Positions 7,718-16,574 of a stretch of DNA of 64,000 bases are shown here, piece by piece. Origin of the DNA: Acidaminobacter sp. JC074. GTDB taxonomy: Bacteria > Bacillota > Clostridia > Peptostreptococcales > Acidaminobacteraceae. Each line of letters starts with the position of its first letter. The stretch's first letter is position 1. The notes below the pieces were generated by a model. The model saw only the letters and a program-made list of their open reading frames with translations, was not told where the DNA came from and searched no databases. Where the stretch lies: positions 1-64,000 of the forward strand of contig NZ_VANV01000025.1 in the NCBI RefSeq assembly GCF_022496765.1, given 5' to 3'. A program made the translations under genes and the position numbers.

Positions 7718-8881
7718 ATGGGAAAAGAAATTAATATAAAAAATGTAAATGAGATTTTTGACAATGTTATTGAGAGCATTGATCATAGTCGAAATAAAAT
7801 ATTGGATTTGGTGACTGAAGCCAGATTAAATTACGAAAAGCTTGTGCTGCGTTTAGAAAATCTAAAGGCGGAAACTGAGGAAGCCATTCAAATGGTTGAT
7901 ACTCTAGAAATAAAAGACAAACTTGCCAGAAAGAACTTGGCAACCGTGTCAAAGAACTTCAGATCCAATACTGAAGCAGATATCAAGCAGGCTTATGAAA
8001 AGGCAACTGAAATTCGTATTGATTTAAAAGTTGCTCAGTCCAAAGAAAAGGCTCTAAAGGAACAAAGGACTCAGATTGAGTTAGACATCAAAGCTGCTCT
8101 TAGTAACATTCATAATGCTGAACAAGTAGTTCATCAAGTTTCTGTTGCATCTTCTTATCTGAAAGGTGAAATCCTTGAAGCTTTAGAAGAGGCAAACTTT
8201 GGTTCTGACATGATGCTTGGCGTTAGAATACTTGAAGCCCAGGAGAATGAGCGTCAAAGAATATCAAGAGATATTCATGATGGTCCTGCCCAGCGCGTCG
8301 CTAATATTGTGATGAAGGCAGATTTGTGTGAAAAGATTGCCAGAAAGAATATTCAAGATGGCCTAGCATCTCTTTCTGAGCTTCGTGAAGCCAGTCGTGA
8401 AGCTTTAAGAGAGGTAAGAGAAATCATTTACAATTTACGTCCGATGGCTTTAGATGATTTAGGCCTGAATAAGACCATAGAGATGAATGTAACAACAACT
8501 TTAGATAAGGAAGACATTCGTGTAGAGTATCAACTTGCCAAGTTGCCTTCTAAAGTAGAAAAAATTATTCAAGTAGCCATTTTTAGAATCACCCAAGAGA
8601 TTCTAAATAACATTAAAAAGCATGCAAAAGCTAGAAATATAATGATTAAAACGGAGTATGGCACAAAATATATGAGATTAACAATCAGTGATGATGGTAT
8701 CGGTTTTGATGTGGATGATACCCTTAGACGGGTGCGTGCACAGAAAAAATCATATGGTCTGATTGGTATAATGGAAAGAGTAGATCAACTGCAAGGGGAG
8801 TTTAATGTGGAGTCGTCAGAGTTAGGCACTATATTTAACATTAAGTTACCGATCAACCGAGAGGTGATTTTAGATGAGTGA
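7718..8881 (+). CDS. DegS-like cytoplasmic sensor histidine kinase
   Basis: A 387-residue kinase without membrane segments. Residues 1-170 are helical and charged, forming a probable coiled-coil sensor region like that of DegS. The HisKA_3 phosphoacceptor motif is QRISRDIHDGPAQR, with the His in DIHDGP. The ATPase domain shows an N box (EILNNIKKHAKA) and a G box (ISDDGIGFD). It overlaps the response regulator gene by 8 bp, so the two are co-translated. The pilus operon directly downstream is the obvious candidate target, an inference from position. Confidence 0.9.
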   Translation: MGKEINIKNVNEIFDNVIESIDHSRNKILDLVTEARLNYEKLVLRLENLKAETEEAIQMVDTLEIKDKLARKNLATVSKNFRSNTEADIKQAYEKATEIRIDLKVAQSKEKALKEQRTQIELDIKAALSNIHNAEQVVHQVSVASSYLKGEILEALEEANFGSDMMLGVRILEAQENERQRISRDIHDGPAQRVANIVMKADLCEKIARKNIQDGLASLSELREASREALREVREIIYNLRPMALDDLGLNKTIEMNVTTTLDKEDIRVEYQLAKLPSKVEKIIQVAIFRITQEILNNIKKHAKARNIMIKTEYGTKYMRLTISDDGIGFDVDDTLRRVRAQKKSYGLIGIMERVDQLQGEFNVESSELGTIFNIKLPINREVILDE

Positions 8882-9524
8882 TAATGTAATTAGAGTTATG
8901 ATCGCTGATGATTATGAAATCATCAGGGAAGGCATCAAACGTGTCTTAAGCTATGAAGAGGATATTAGTATAGTTGCTGAATCCATTGATGGCAATGATG
9001 TAATCAACAAAGTGGACTTCTTAAAACCTGATGTTCTTTTACTAGATATGAGTATGCCGGGCCACAGTGGTTTAGAAATATTACGTGCTTTAAGAAAGAA
9101 GGGCAGTGATATAAAGATTATTATGCTGACCATTGAAAGAGGTGCGGATATCATTAACCAGGCCATTGAGTCTGGTGCTGATGGTTATGTTGTCAAGGAG
9201 TCGACGACAGCAGAAATTGTAGAAGCCATCCACAGCGTACATGAAGGTAAAAAGTATTTAGACAAATCTCTGATGGAGATGATGTTTAATAAGTACAAGG
9301 ATCCAAAAGATCAATCGGTCTTTAAAGACCTGTCTAAACGTGAACTTCAAATCCTTTTTTATGTTTCAAAGGGACTTAATAACAAAGAAATAGCAGATGA
9401 GCTATTTATATCTGAAAGTACCGTTAAGAATAATGTATCTCGTATTCTAAAGAAAATGGACTTCAAGGACCGTGTTCATGCTGCTATATATGGGGTGACC
9501 CATCATATTGATCAATACATCTAA
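8874..9524 (+). CDS. NarL/FixJ-family response regulator (DegU-like)
   Basis: A 216-residue regulator. The receiver domain (residues 5-125) has acidic residues ADDYE, phosphoacceptor Asp in DVLLLDMSMPG, Thr in MLTIERG and Lys in VVKEST. The C-terminal LuxR-type helix-turn-helix reads LSKRELQILFYVSKGLNNKEIA...ESTVKNNVSRILKKM. It pairs with the upstream kinase and is followed by a terminator, then flp. It probably controls the pilus genes through sites in the 9541-9718 gap. Confidence 0.92.
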   Translation: MSDNVIRVMIADDYEIIREGIKRVLSYEEDISIVAESIDGNDVINKVDFLKPDVLLLDMSMPGHSGLEILRALRKKGSDIKIIMLTIERGADIINQAIESGADGYVVKESTTAEIVEAIHSVHEGKKYLDKSLMEMMFNKYKDPKDQSVFKDLSKRELQILFYVSKGLNNKEIADELFISESTVKNNVSRILKKMDFKDRVHAAIYGVTHHIDQYI

Positions 9525-9546
9525 AAAGCCTTCGGGCTTTTATTTT
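9523..9546 (+). terminator. Terminator of the two-component operon
   Basis: A short stem aaaagcc/ggctttt closed by a ttcg tetraloop and followed by a T-rich stretch, placed right at the stop codon. Confidence 0.8.
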
Positions 9547-9577
9547 TATGTACAAATGGAAAATAATAGTCGAAATC

Positions 9578-9604
9578 GGTACCGTGGTACCTGTAGAAAG
9601 GTAC
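9578..9604 (+). promoter_or_regulatory. Cluster of GGTAC repeats upstream of flp
   Basis: GGTACC occurs at 9578 and 9586 and GGTAC again at 9600, all within 27 bp in the 178-bp gap between the response regulator and flp. Such clustered palindromes look like protein-binding sites. No -35/-10 pair in this gap is convincing. Confidence 0.35.
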
Positions 9605-9685
9605 TTTGGGGCAAAAAGTAGGGACAATGTGACCTATTACTTTACAATTTATTAAGATATGATTAGTACATAACAAGGAACATTA

Positions 9686-9702
9686 AGTTTTGGGATATAC
9701 AT
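9686..9702 (+). promoter_or_regulatory. Motif AGTTTTGGGATATACAT before flp
   Basis: This is the second copy of the 17-base motif found before the DegS-like kinase gene, with one substitution and the same 16-base distance to the start codon. The following sequence holds the strong ribosome site aaggagg. Confidence 0.4.
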
Positions 9703-9718
9703 ATAAGGAGGAAATATT

Positions 9719-9898
9719 ATGTTAATGATGATGTATAATTTTTTATTAAGCTTTAAGAAGGAAGATGGTCAAGGTATGGTTGAGTATGCTTTAATCATTG
9801 GTTTAGTAGTAATCGCAGTTATCGCAGTATTGGTATTATTAGGACCAGCAATCGCTGATCAGTTCCAAGAAATCGTTGATAGTTTAACAGGTGCTTAA
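9719..9898 (+). CDS. flp: Flp-type pilin (major Tad pilin)
   Basis: A 59-residue prepilin. The sequence EDGQGMVEYALIIGLVV has the Flp signature: cleavage is expected after G17, giving a 42-residue mature pilin with E5-Y6, followed by a hydrophobic helix (about residues 23-42). The basic leader has 17 residues. A strong ribosome site (aaggagg) precedes the ATG. A hairpin follows, so flp is probably the most abundant transcript and partly uncoupled from the assembly genes. Confidence 0.93.
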   Translation: MLMMMYNFLLSFKKEDGQGMVEYALIIGLVVIAVIAVLVLLGPAIADQFQEIVDSLTGA

Positions 9899-9921
9899 GA
9901 ATTACAATTGCATGACATGCT

Positions 9922-9957
9922 AATACTCTAATCATTAGGATGGTTAGAGTATTTTTA
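9922..9957 (+). terminator. Terminator or attenuator after flp
   Basis: Inverted repeat aatactctaa/ttagagtatt with a 12-base loop followed by a T run. Partial read-through would give abundant pilin over assembly proteins. Confidence 0.7.
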
Positions 9958-9983
9958 CTTTTAGGATCAGAAAGGAGTACATC

Positions 9984-10361
9984 ATGTGGAAAAATGAAAA
10001 AGGTCAATCATTGGTGGAATTCGCTTTACTGATTCCTATTCTAATCTTGATACTCATGGCGATTATTGAATTTGGTTTTATGTTTAATACATATATTACA
10101 GTAAGCAATGCTTCGAGAGAGGGTGCCAGACTAGGTAGTGTTGGGGCAACCAATGCAGAAATCTCTCAAAGAGTTTTAGAGGCTGCTCCTAACTTGGATG
10201 CGGACAGAATCAGTATTTCAATTTCCCCGGGCAATAGAAATAGTGGCGATATGATCAATGTAACAATCGAGTATGATTATGAGATTATCACACCAATTAT
10301 GTCCTCTTTTTTGAGTCCTTTAATTGATTTAGAAGCACAAACTGTAATGCGAGTAGAATAA
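9984..10361 (+). CDS. tadE: TadE-like minor pseudopilin
   Basis: A 125-residue protein with a class III signal: KGQSLVEFALLIPILIL, where cleavage after G places E at +5. The hydrophobic helix spans roughly residues 11-35 and is followed by SNASREGARLGSV, the conserved TadE segment, and a small extracytoplasmic domain. It likely primes or modulates Flp pilus assembly after processing by the peptidase encoded at 16155. Ribosome site aaaggag. Confidence 0.9.
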   Translation: MWKNEKGQSLVEFALLIPILILILMAIIEFGFMFNTYITVSNASREGARLGSVGATNAEISQRVLEAAPNLDADRISISISPGNRNSGDMINVTIEYDYEIITPIMSSFLSPLIDLEAQTVMRVE

Positions 10362-10439
10362 ATCGCCTTAGGTTGATAGGTTGAAAGCCGATTACTAAAG
10401 GTTAATTGGAAATGAACAAATGATAATTGAGGTGAGCTG

Positions 10440-11453
10440 ATGAAGAAATTAAGAAGACGATTGTTTATTCTAGCTATTATATTTGCTCTTTTAGCTTCTG
10501 CTGGAGTTTATATGTACTTAGAGAGTTTAGATACAAGTGTAGATGTTGAAGAAGAGGAAACTTTTGTAGTTCTTGTGGCAACTCAGGATATTCCAGCAAG
10601 ATTGAAGATTGATGAAACCATGATTAAAGAAATTGAGGTTACTTACAATCCAGAAACAGAGAGTTTCTATAATAGGAAAGAAGATATAATCGGTAAATAT
10701 GTACTGACTAAAATATATGCAGAGTCTAGATTCCATAAAGATAGCATTGATGTGACTTTAGAATCAGACTTAAGTTTAAAGATATCTGGTAATATGAGGG
10801 CTGTTTCCTTAGGTATCAGTGGTAATTCTGGTATAGCCAATTTGGTAAAACCAGGTGACTATGTAGATGTTGTGGTTTATCTGCCGAAGTTAACGGAGCA
10901 ACAGGTGGTTGTTAGACCAGATATAGCAAAAATAATTTTACAGAATGTCGAAGTGCTGGCAGTTGATCAAGATTTGACCCAAGAAGTCGAATCCGAGTTA
11001 GAAGAGGTAGCTGTAGACACTGCTTCAACTCAATATTATATTGCAACTCTTGCAGTCCCTGTATTTGAAGTTGAAAAGCTGGTTTTGGCTAAAGATGTAG
11101 GTCTTATAGATCTAGTATTAAGACCATTAGAAGGTGATTTTGCTTATACAACTGAAGGTGTGATTTGGCAAGAATTACTACTAGATGATTTTGATAGATT
11201 GAAAGATATGTTCCCTAACTATGAGGTAAACTCAGTTGGTGAAGTTATTATAGATCCAAATGAAGTTAAGTATGATAAATATGTTTATTATACGGTTGAG
11301 TACGGTGATACTCTTAGAGAAATCAGCCTGTTATTCTACGGAACGGAAGAAAACTATATTTTACTACAGCAAGTTAATAACATTAAAGATGAAAACATAA
11401 TAAGTGCTGGTATGGGTATTCGGGTGCCTGTCCTCGAAAATAGAGGTGAATGA
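10440..11453 (+). CDS. cpaB: CpaB/RcpC pilus assembly protein with C-terminal LysM domain
   Basis: A 337-residue protein. One N-terminal membrane segment (about residues 7-27) anchors it outside. An SAF domain follows (VATQDIPARLKIDETMI, about 45-110), then the RcpC/CpaB domain (NLVKPGDYVDVVV). The last 60 residues form a LysM fold (YYTVEYGDTLREISLLFYG), which binds peptidoglycan. In Gram-negative Tad systems CpaB works with the secretin; no secretin is seen here, so the LysM domain may fix the pilus channel in the thick wall. That role is inferred. Confidence 0.9.
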   Translation: MKKLRRRLFILAIIFALLASAGVYMYLESLDTSVDVEEEETFVVLVATQDIPARLKIDETMIKEIEVTYNPETESFYNRKEDIIGKYVLTKIYAESRFHKDSIDVTLESDLSLKISGNMRAVSLGISGNSGIANLVKPGDYVDVVVYLPKLTEQQVVVRPDIAKIILQNVEVLAVDQDLTQEVESELEEVAVDTASTQYYIATLAVPVFEVEKLVLAKDVGLIDLVLRPLEGDFAYTTEGVIWQELLLDDFDRLKDMFPNYEVNSVGEVIIDPNEVKYDKYVYYTVEYGDTLREISLLFYGTEENYILLQQVNNIKDENIISAGMGIRVPVLENRGE

Positions 11454-11454
11454 T

Positions 11455-12594
11455 ATGAGTATTAGAATTTTGATTGCAGATGATATTGAGGAGACAAGGA
11501 ACTTATTGAAACAGGTTATCATGCTCGAGGATGAAACTTTTGAGGTGGTAGGAGAAGCAGGTGATGGCGAAGAAGTTCTTAAGATGGTCAAAAAACTTCA
11601 ACCGGACATTATCCTGATGGACATCAATATGCCTAAGAAAAATGGCCTTGAGGCAACAGAAGAAATTATGGCAGCTAATCCAGATGCCAATGTTATTATC
11701 ATGTCCGTTCAAAATGATACTGAGTATTTGAGAACTGCTATGGAAGCTGGTGCAAAAGGTTATATCTTAAAACCCATTAATCATGAGGAAGTTACTGAAC
11801 TGATTAAGAAAACTCATGAGAGAGGTCAAAAGAGAGCTAGAACGCTTCCTAAAGAAGACGTTAAAGATGCAGAAATTTATACCTTTTATTCCTTTAAGGG
11901 TGGTGTAGGTAAGTCTTTAATGGCTTTAAACACTTCTGTGATATTTGCTAGTAAGTTAAAGAAAAAAGTTCTTTTGATTGATCTTGATTTACACTTTGGT
12001 GATATTTCGTTGATGACCAACAAACATACTGAAAAGAATGTATTGGATATGGTTGACGATGGCATGGTAGATAGCTTTGAAGCTATGTCGGGATATTTTT
12101 ATGAATACTGCAGTGATTTAGATATTTTATATGCACCACTTAGCCCAGAAGGTGCAGATTATATTTCAAAAGATATAATAGGCAAGATTATTGGAAAGGC
12201 AAAAGAACATTATGACATCATCATCATGGATACGGGGGTTAACTTCCATGAGCATACTTTATATGCATTAGATGTGTCAGATAAAATATTCTTTGTATCA
12301 TCTATGGAGATGACATCTATTAAGAATTCAAAACTTGGTTTAGGTGTAATGAAATCCTTGAATTATGAAGATGATAAGGTTAACATCATTGTCAACCAGG
12401 CCAGTGAAAAATTTGGTATCTCTAAGAAAGATATTGAGAAGGTATTCAATAGAGAAATTCTCCTTTATCTTCAAGAAGAGGTCAAGCCTCTCAGGCTGTC
12501 TGTTAACAGAGGCCATGCTTTGGCACTTGATTCTAAAGGTAAGGGAACGAAGTTTTATAAATCGTTATTAAAGTTATGTAAACAGTTGGGGTGA
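11455..12594 (+). CDS. cpaE: CpaE/TadZ: receiver domain plus ParA-like ATPase
   Basis: A 379-residue protein that positions Tad pilus machinery. Residues 1-120 form a receiver domain with ADDIEE, phosphoacceptor Asp in ILMDINMP, Ser in IIMSVQND and Lys in ILKPIN, all intact. The rest is a ParA/MinD-type ATPase with deviant Walker A (FKGGVGKS) and VLLIDLDLHFGD. The ATG at 11455 has a ribosome site (agaggtga) and lies one base after the cpaB stop; an upstream open frame inside cpaB is not coding. Confidence 0.92.
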   Translation: MSIRILIADDIEETRNLLKQVIMLEDETFEVVGEAGDGEEVLKMVKKLQPDIILMDINMPKKNGLEATEEIMAANPDANVIIMSVQNDTEYLRTAMEAGAKGYILKPINHEEVTELIKKTHERGQKRARTLPKEDVKDAEIYTFYSFKGGVGKSLMALNTSVIFASKLKKKVLLIDLDLHFGDISLMTNKHTEKNVLDMVDDGMVDSFEAMSGYFYEYCSDLDILYAPLSPEGADYISKDIIGKIIGKAKEHYDIIIMDTGVNFHEHTLYALDVSDKIFFVSSMEMTSIKNSKLGLGVMKSLNYEDDKVNIIVNQASEKFGISKKDIEKVFNREILLYLQEEVKPLRLSVNRGHALALDSKGKGTKFYKSLLKLCKQLG

Positions 12595-12599
12595 TATAG

Positions 12600-13928
12600 A
12601 TGTCATTAAAACAGAGATTAGAACAAGTGAATACAAGTGGTAAATCAGCAAAAACATCTGATCATAGTAAAGATCCATTTTCAGAATTGAAAGGGAAAAT
12701 ACAAAACAAAGTAATCAGTGAATTGGATATAGATTTTACAGAGATCTCCGAAGACAATGACGAACTTAAACAAGAGATCCAAATGATTATTGCCAAAAAC
12801 ATTGAAAAAGAATCTTTGAACTTAACTTCTGCGCAAAAAAGAAAAGTTGCTGAAGAACTCTTGAATGAAATTATCGGTTTTGGACCTATTACAGCTTTTC
12901 TAAATGATTCAGCTGTTACAGAGATTATGGTCAATGGACCTAAGCAGATATTTGTTGAAAGAGATGGTAAGTTGACACTAGAGAGTGCCATTTTTAAGGA
13001 CAACAATCATATACTACATGTTATTAAAAAAATTGTAGGAGCTATTGGTAGACGTATTGATGAATCATCACCAATGGTAGATGCCAGACTTAAAAACGGT
13101 TCCCGTGTAAATGCCATTATTCCGCCTTTGGCCATTGATGGACCATCGTTAACCATTAGAAAGTTTGCTGAAGACCCATTTATGGTGGATGACCTTATCG
13201 GTTTTGGTACATTAACATCTAAGATGGCTGAACTTTTGAGGGCTTGTGTAGAAGGTCGTTTAAATATTATTGTATCCGGTGGTACTGGTTCAGGTAAAAC
13301 AACGACACTGAATGTTTTATCTTCCTTTATACCAGAAGATGAACGTATCGTAACCATTGAGGATGCGGCAGAGTTGCAACTCTTGCAGACACATATTGTT
13401 AGGTTAGAAACGAGACCGCCTAATATTGAAGGCAAGGGAGAGATTACAATTCGTGATCTTGTTAAAAACTCTTTGCGTATGAGGCCTGATAGAATTGTTG
13501 TTGGTGAGGTGCGTTCGGGTGAAGCCCTTGATATGCTTCAGGCCATGAACACAGGTCATGATGGTTCTTTGACAACTGCCCATGCCAACTCGCCAAGAGA
13601 TATGTTGTCAAGATTGGAAACCATGGTTTTAATGTCAGGTATGAACTTACCGATTAGAGCAGTAAGAGACCAGGTTTCATCAGCAGTAGATTTGATTGTT
13701 CAGCAGTCGCGTCTACAAGATGGTTCAAGAAGAATTACCTACATTACTGAAGTGCTTGGTATGGAAGGTGATGTGATTATACTTCAAGATATCTTCAAGT
13801 TTGTTCAAAAGGGAATAGATTCAAAAGGACGAGTTGTTGGAGATTTTGAATTCACAGGTATTATACCAAGATTTTTAAAGAATTTGAGGAATCATGGTAT
13901 AGAGTTACCACAGAGTATCTTCCAGTAA
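12600..13928 (+). CDS. cpaF: CpaF/TadA pilus assembly ATPase
   Basis: A 442-residue secretion ATPase of the type II/IV family that powers Flp pilus extension and possibly retraction from the cytoplasm. Visible motifs are Walker A (SGGTGSGKTTTL), Asp box (IVTIEDAAEL), Walker B (RPDRIVVGEVRSGEAL) and His box (GHDGSLTTAHANSPRD). The first 60 residues are charged and poorly conserved. Its ribosome site overlaps the cpaE stop, indicating coupling. Confidence 0.95.
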   Translation: MSLKQRLEQVNTSGKSAKTSDHSKDPFSELKGKIQNKVISELDIDFTEISEDNDELKQEIQMIIAKNIEKESLNLTSAQKRKVAEELLNEIIGFGPITAFLNDSAVTEIMVNGPKQIFVERDGKLTLESAIFKDNNHILHVIKKIVGAIGRRIDESSPMVDARLKNGSRVNAIIPPLAIDGPSLTIRKFAEDPFMVDDLIGFGTLTSKMAELLRACVEGRLNIIVSGGTGSGKTTTLNVLSSFIPEDERIVTIEDAAELQLLQTHIVRLETRPPNIEGKGEITIRDLVKNSLRMRPDRIVVGEVRSGEALDMLQAMNTGHDGSLTTAHANSPRDMLSRLETMVLMSGMNLPIRAVRDQVSSAVDLIVQQSRLQDGSRRITYITEVLGMEGDVIILQDIFKFVQKGIDSKGRVVGDFEFTGIIPRFLKNLRNHGIELPQSIFQ

Positions 13929-13938
13929 GGAGGCTATT

Positions 13939-14886
13939 ATGTTACTCGGTGCAATTATAGTTGTCTTCTTCTTCATTTTAATTTTCATTTTCTGGTTGTT
14001 TGAGAGCCTGTTTGTAAAGGAACGTTATATCGACAGGATCAAAGATTTAGATGTTACCAGACGAGTCATAGAAGAAAAGAAAACTGTACAAAAAAAGAAA
14101 AAATCACCTATGAGGGGCCTTTCGCGCTTGGTTCCTAAAGGTAAAAACAATAAAATGGCAGATAAACTTGTCAGTGCTAATCTGATTATAACTGCAGAAG
14201 AACTGTTTATTTACAGGCTCTTATTTTCGATTGCCTTGGGGTTTTTAGCTCAGGTTGTAAGACAGGATCTTGTTGTGACAGCAGGCGTCGTTGTTTTTAT
14301 TTGGAATATACCAAAATTCTTTATTAATAGAAGAATAAAGAATCGTGTCAATGATTTTAATGACCAGTTAAATGGTGGCTTGATATTGATTGCAAATGCC
14401 TTAAAAGCAGGTCATTCCTTTATGCAGGCTGTATCGATTGCAGCACGTGAAACTCAGGGTGTTTTTTCTGAAGAACTAAAGATACTTCTCAAGGAGTTGA
14501 ATTTTGGTATCCCTATGGATGTAGGCTTTAACAATTTACTAAGACGTGTCAATTCTCCTGATATGAAACTTGTTGTTAATGCGATTATGATTCAAAAAGA
14601 TATTGGTGGTAACTTGGCTGAAATACTTGAAAATATTTCGGAAACTATTAGAGAACGACAGAAAATTATTAATGAGATGAAGACTTTAACAGCACAAGGA
14701 AAGATGTCAGGTATGATTGTAATGCTGATTCCTTTTTTCTTAGGTGGTATGATTTATCTCTTAAACAGAGAATACATCATGCTTTTATTCCAGACTAGGG
14801 TTGGTATGATGATTCTTGGAGGCGCCTTAATGAATGAAGTTATTGGTGTCATGTTTATACGAAAAATTATCAAGATAGATGTGTAG
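13939..14886 (+). CDS. tadB: TadB inner-membrane platform protein
   Basis: A 315-residue membrane protein with an N-terminal helix (about 4-25), a pair of central helices (about 88-120) and C-terminal helices (about 255-310). The cytoplasmic T2SSF domain (LILIANALKAGHSFMQAV, QKDIGGNLAEILENI) docks the CpaF ATPase. It pairs with TadC. Ribosome site aaggagg; 10 bp after cpaF. Confidence 0.9.
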   Translation: MLLGAIIVVFFFILIFIFWLFESLFVKERYIDRIKDLDVTRRVIEEKKTVQKKKKSPMRGLSRLVPKGKNNKMADKLVSANLIITAEELFIYRLLFSIALGFLAQVVRQDLVVTAGVVVFIWNIPKFFINRRIKNRVNDFNDQLNGGLILIANALKAGHSFMQAVSIAARETQGVFSEELKILLKELNFGIPMDVGFNNLLRRVNSPDMKLVVNAIMIQKDIGGNLAEILENISETIRERQKIINEMKTLTAQGKMSGMIVMLIPFFLGGMIYLLNREYIMLLFQTRVGMMILGGALMNEVIGVMFIRKIIKIDV

Positions 14887-14898
14887 GATGGTGAGGGT

Positions 14899-15804
14899 AT
14901 GTTATATGTAACTATATCAGTCTTTTTTATCTCAATGATGTTGTTTGCATACTTTGTTTTGATTTCATTTAACAAGAATAAAATTGAAATGACCGAGAGA
15001 ATAAGTGCCATGGAATCCTTGGATAGAGGATGGACGGAGTTGGATGAAGATTATGGTGAATCCGTGGGTGCTTTAATCTTTAAGTCTTTAGGTAGCTTCC
15101 TTTTAAAGCTATCTCCAGGTTATAAGTCCAAGCGTACCAGAGATACGCTTGAAAAGGCTGGCGTATTAAAGCATGTTACGTCTGAAAGATGGGTGGCAAG
15201 AAAAGCAGTCACTACATTTTTGGTTGCCTTCTTTGTTGGTCTTGGATCAATGATTCTAGCAGAAAATATTGTTGTTTCATTAGTCATGGCATTATTGGCT
15301 GCACTGATTGTTCATGTCAGTTACAGGTTTTATCTTTCAAGAAGAATTACTAGAAGAACAACGGAGATTGTCAGAGCCATCCCATATACACTTGATTTGA
15401 TTACTGTTTCAGTAGAAGCGGGGCTTTCCTTAGATGGTGCGATTGGTAGGATTGTAAGTGCAATTTCTGGTCCTTTATCAGATGAGTTTGGTCAGACTTT
15501 AAAAGAGATGAGAATGGGTATAGAAAAGAAAGAAGCTCTTAAAAATATGGGAGAACGGGTTGGAAATAAAGACTTATCAATGATCTTGTCCAGTATTGTA
15601 CAAGCAGATGAACTAGGGGTAAGTTTAGGTAAGATACTTCGTATTGAAGGTGCACAACTACGTGAAAAGCGTAAACAAGCAGCAAGGGAAAAAGCTATGA
15701 AGGCACCGGTTAAGATTCTGTTTCCTTTGATTTTATTCATTTTCCCAACTATTTTTATGGTTGTATTAGGACCAGCCATTATTAAGATTGTTGAGGTATT
15801 TTAA
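14899..15804 (+). CDS. tadC: TadC inner-membrane platform protein
   Basis: A 301-residue paralogue of TadB with an N-terminal helix, two central helices (about 95-140), a T2SSF domain (YTLDLITVSVEAGLSLDGAI, ADELGVSLGKILRIE) and a C-terminal helix. TadB and TadC together form the membrane platform of the pilus. The stop codon shares one base with the start of the next gene. Confidence 0.9.
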   Translation: MLYVTISVFFISMMLFAYFVLISFNKNKIEMTERISAMESLDRGWTELDEDYGESVGALIFKSLGSFLLKLSPGYKSKRTRDTLEKAGVLKHVTSERWVARKAVTTFLVAFFVGLGSMILAENIVVSLVMALLAALIVHVSYRFYLSRRITRRTTEIVRAIPYTLDLITVSVEAGLSLDGAIGRIVSAISGPLSDEFGQTLKEMRMGIEKKEALKNMGERVGNKDLSMILSSIVQADELGVSLGKILRIEGAQLREKRKQAAREKAMKAPVKILFPLILFIFPTIFMVVLGPAIIKIVEVF

Positions 15805-16130
15805 TGGATTTGTATAAGAATCAAGTTTTACTCGTTAAGGATATTCATATAGCCGACACTTTTATCAAGCGTTTAAGAGGCTATATGTTTCATGAGAAAC
15901 CTCATTATGAGGGGATTGTTTTATCGCCTTGTAACAGCATTCATACTTTTTTTATGAAATTTGATATCGATGTCTTGTTTCTTGATGAAAGTATGACCGT
16001 TATAGATAAGTATATTGGTTTAGAAAAAAACAAAGTCATCAAGCCGATTAAAGATGCTGTTTATACGGTAGAGGCTCAAAAAAATGTCTTTGATCTTGTA
16101 GAAGTTGGCGATCGGTTGAAAATATGCTAA
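15804..16130 (+). CDS. DUF192 family protein
   Basis: A 108-residue protein with the DUF192 core: RLRGYMF, SPCNSIHTFFMKFDIDVLFLD and a C-terminal VGDRLKI. Unlike most DUF192 proteins it has no signal peptide. Its start overlaps the tadC stop by one base, so it belongs to the pilus operon. DUF192 genes often sit in such clusters, but the function is unknown. Confidence 0.85.
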   Translation: MDLYKNQVLLVKDIHIADTFIKRLRGYMFHEKPHYEGIVLSPCNSIHTFFMKFDIDVLFLDESMTVIDKYIGLEKNKVIKPIKDAVYTVEAQKNVFDLVEVGDRLKIC

Positions 16131-16154
16131 AATACAGAAAATGGAAGGAGGCAT

Positions 16155-16574
16155 ATGGCAACCATACAATTACTAGTGATAGTTATAACAGGCATTTATA
16201 TTTCTTATATTGATTTTAAGGAGCATATTATCCCTAATAAAATCAATATTATCCTTTTCCTATTTGGTATCCTAGTGACCATTTTGGATTATGAAAATGT
16301 CTTTAGTCATCTACTAGGTTTGATACTTTTGGGTGGTTTGATGTTGATTTTGGCAGCAGCTACCAAAGGTTTTGGCATGGGTGATGTCAAGTATATATTC
16401 AATATAGGATTGATTGTCGGTTTGAGACAGGGCTTTAATGCACTCTTACTCGGATTTATGATTGGTGGGGTTGTAAGTTTGATTTTGCTTGCATTAAAGA
16501 AAGTGAATAAAAAGGATATGATTGCCTTTGGACCTTACTTGGTTTTAGGTGCTGTACTTTCATTCTTTGTATAA
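16155..16574 (+). CDS. tadV: Prepilin peptidase (A24 family, TadV/CpaA)
   Basis: A 139-residue polytopic membrane protease with about four helices. The two catalytic aspartates are in SYIDFKEHIIPN (residues about 18-29) and in the GxGD motif GFGMGDVKY. It lacks the N-terminal methylase domain of large prepilin peptidases, as expected for the Tad branch, and should cleave Flp and TadE after glycine. Ribosome site aaggagg. It is the last gene of the pilus operon. Confidence 0.92.
   Translation: MATIQLLVIVITGIYISYIDFKEHIIPNKINIILFLFGILVTILDYENVFSHLLGLILLGGLMLILAAATKGFGMGDVKYIFNIGLIVGLRQGFNALLLGFMIGGVVSLILLALKKVNKKDMIAFGPYLVLGAVLSFFV

Noticed and set aside
9541..9718. A cyclic di-GMP riboswitch upstream of flp
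   Set aside because: Neither the GEMM core nor its paired helices can be found; only short GGTAC repeats and the 17-nt motif stand out.
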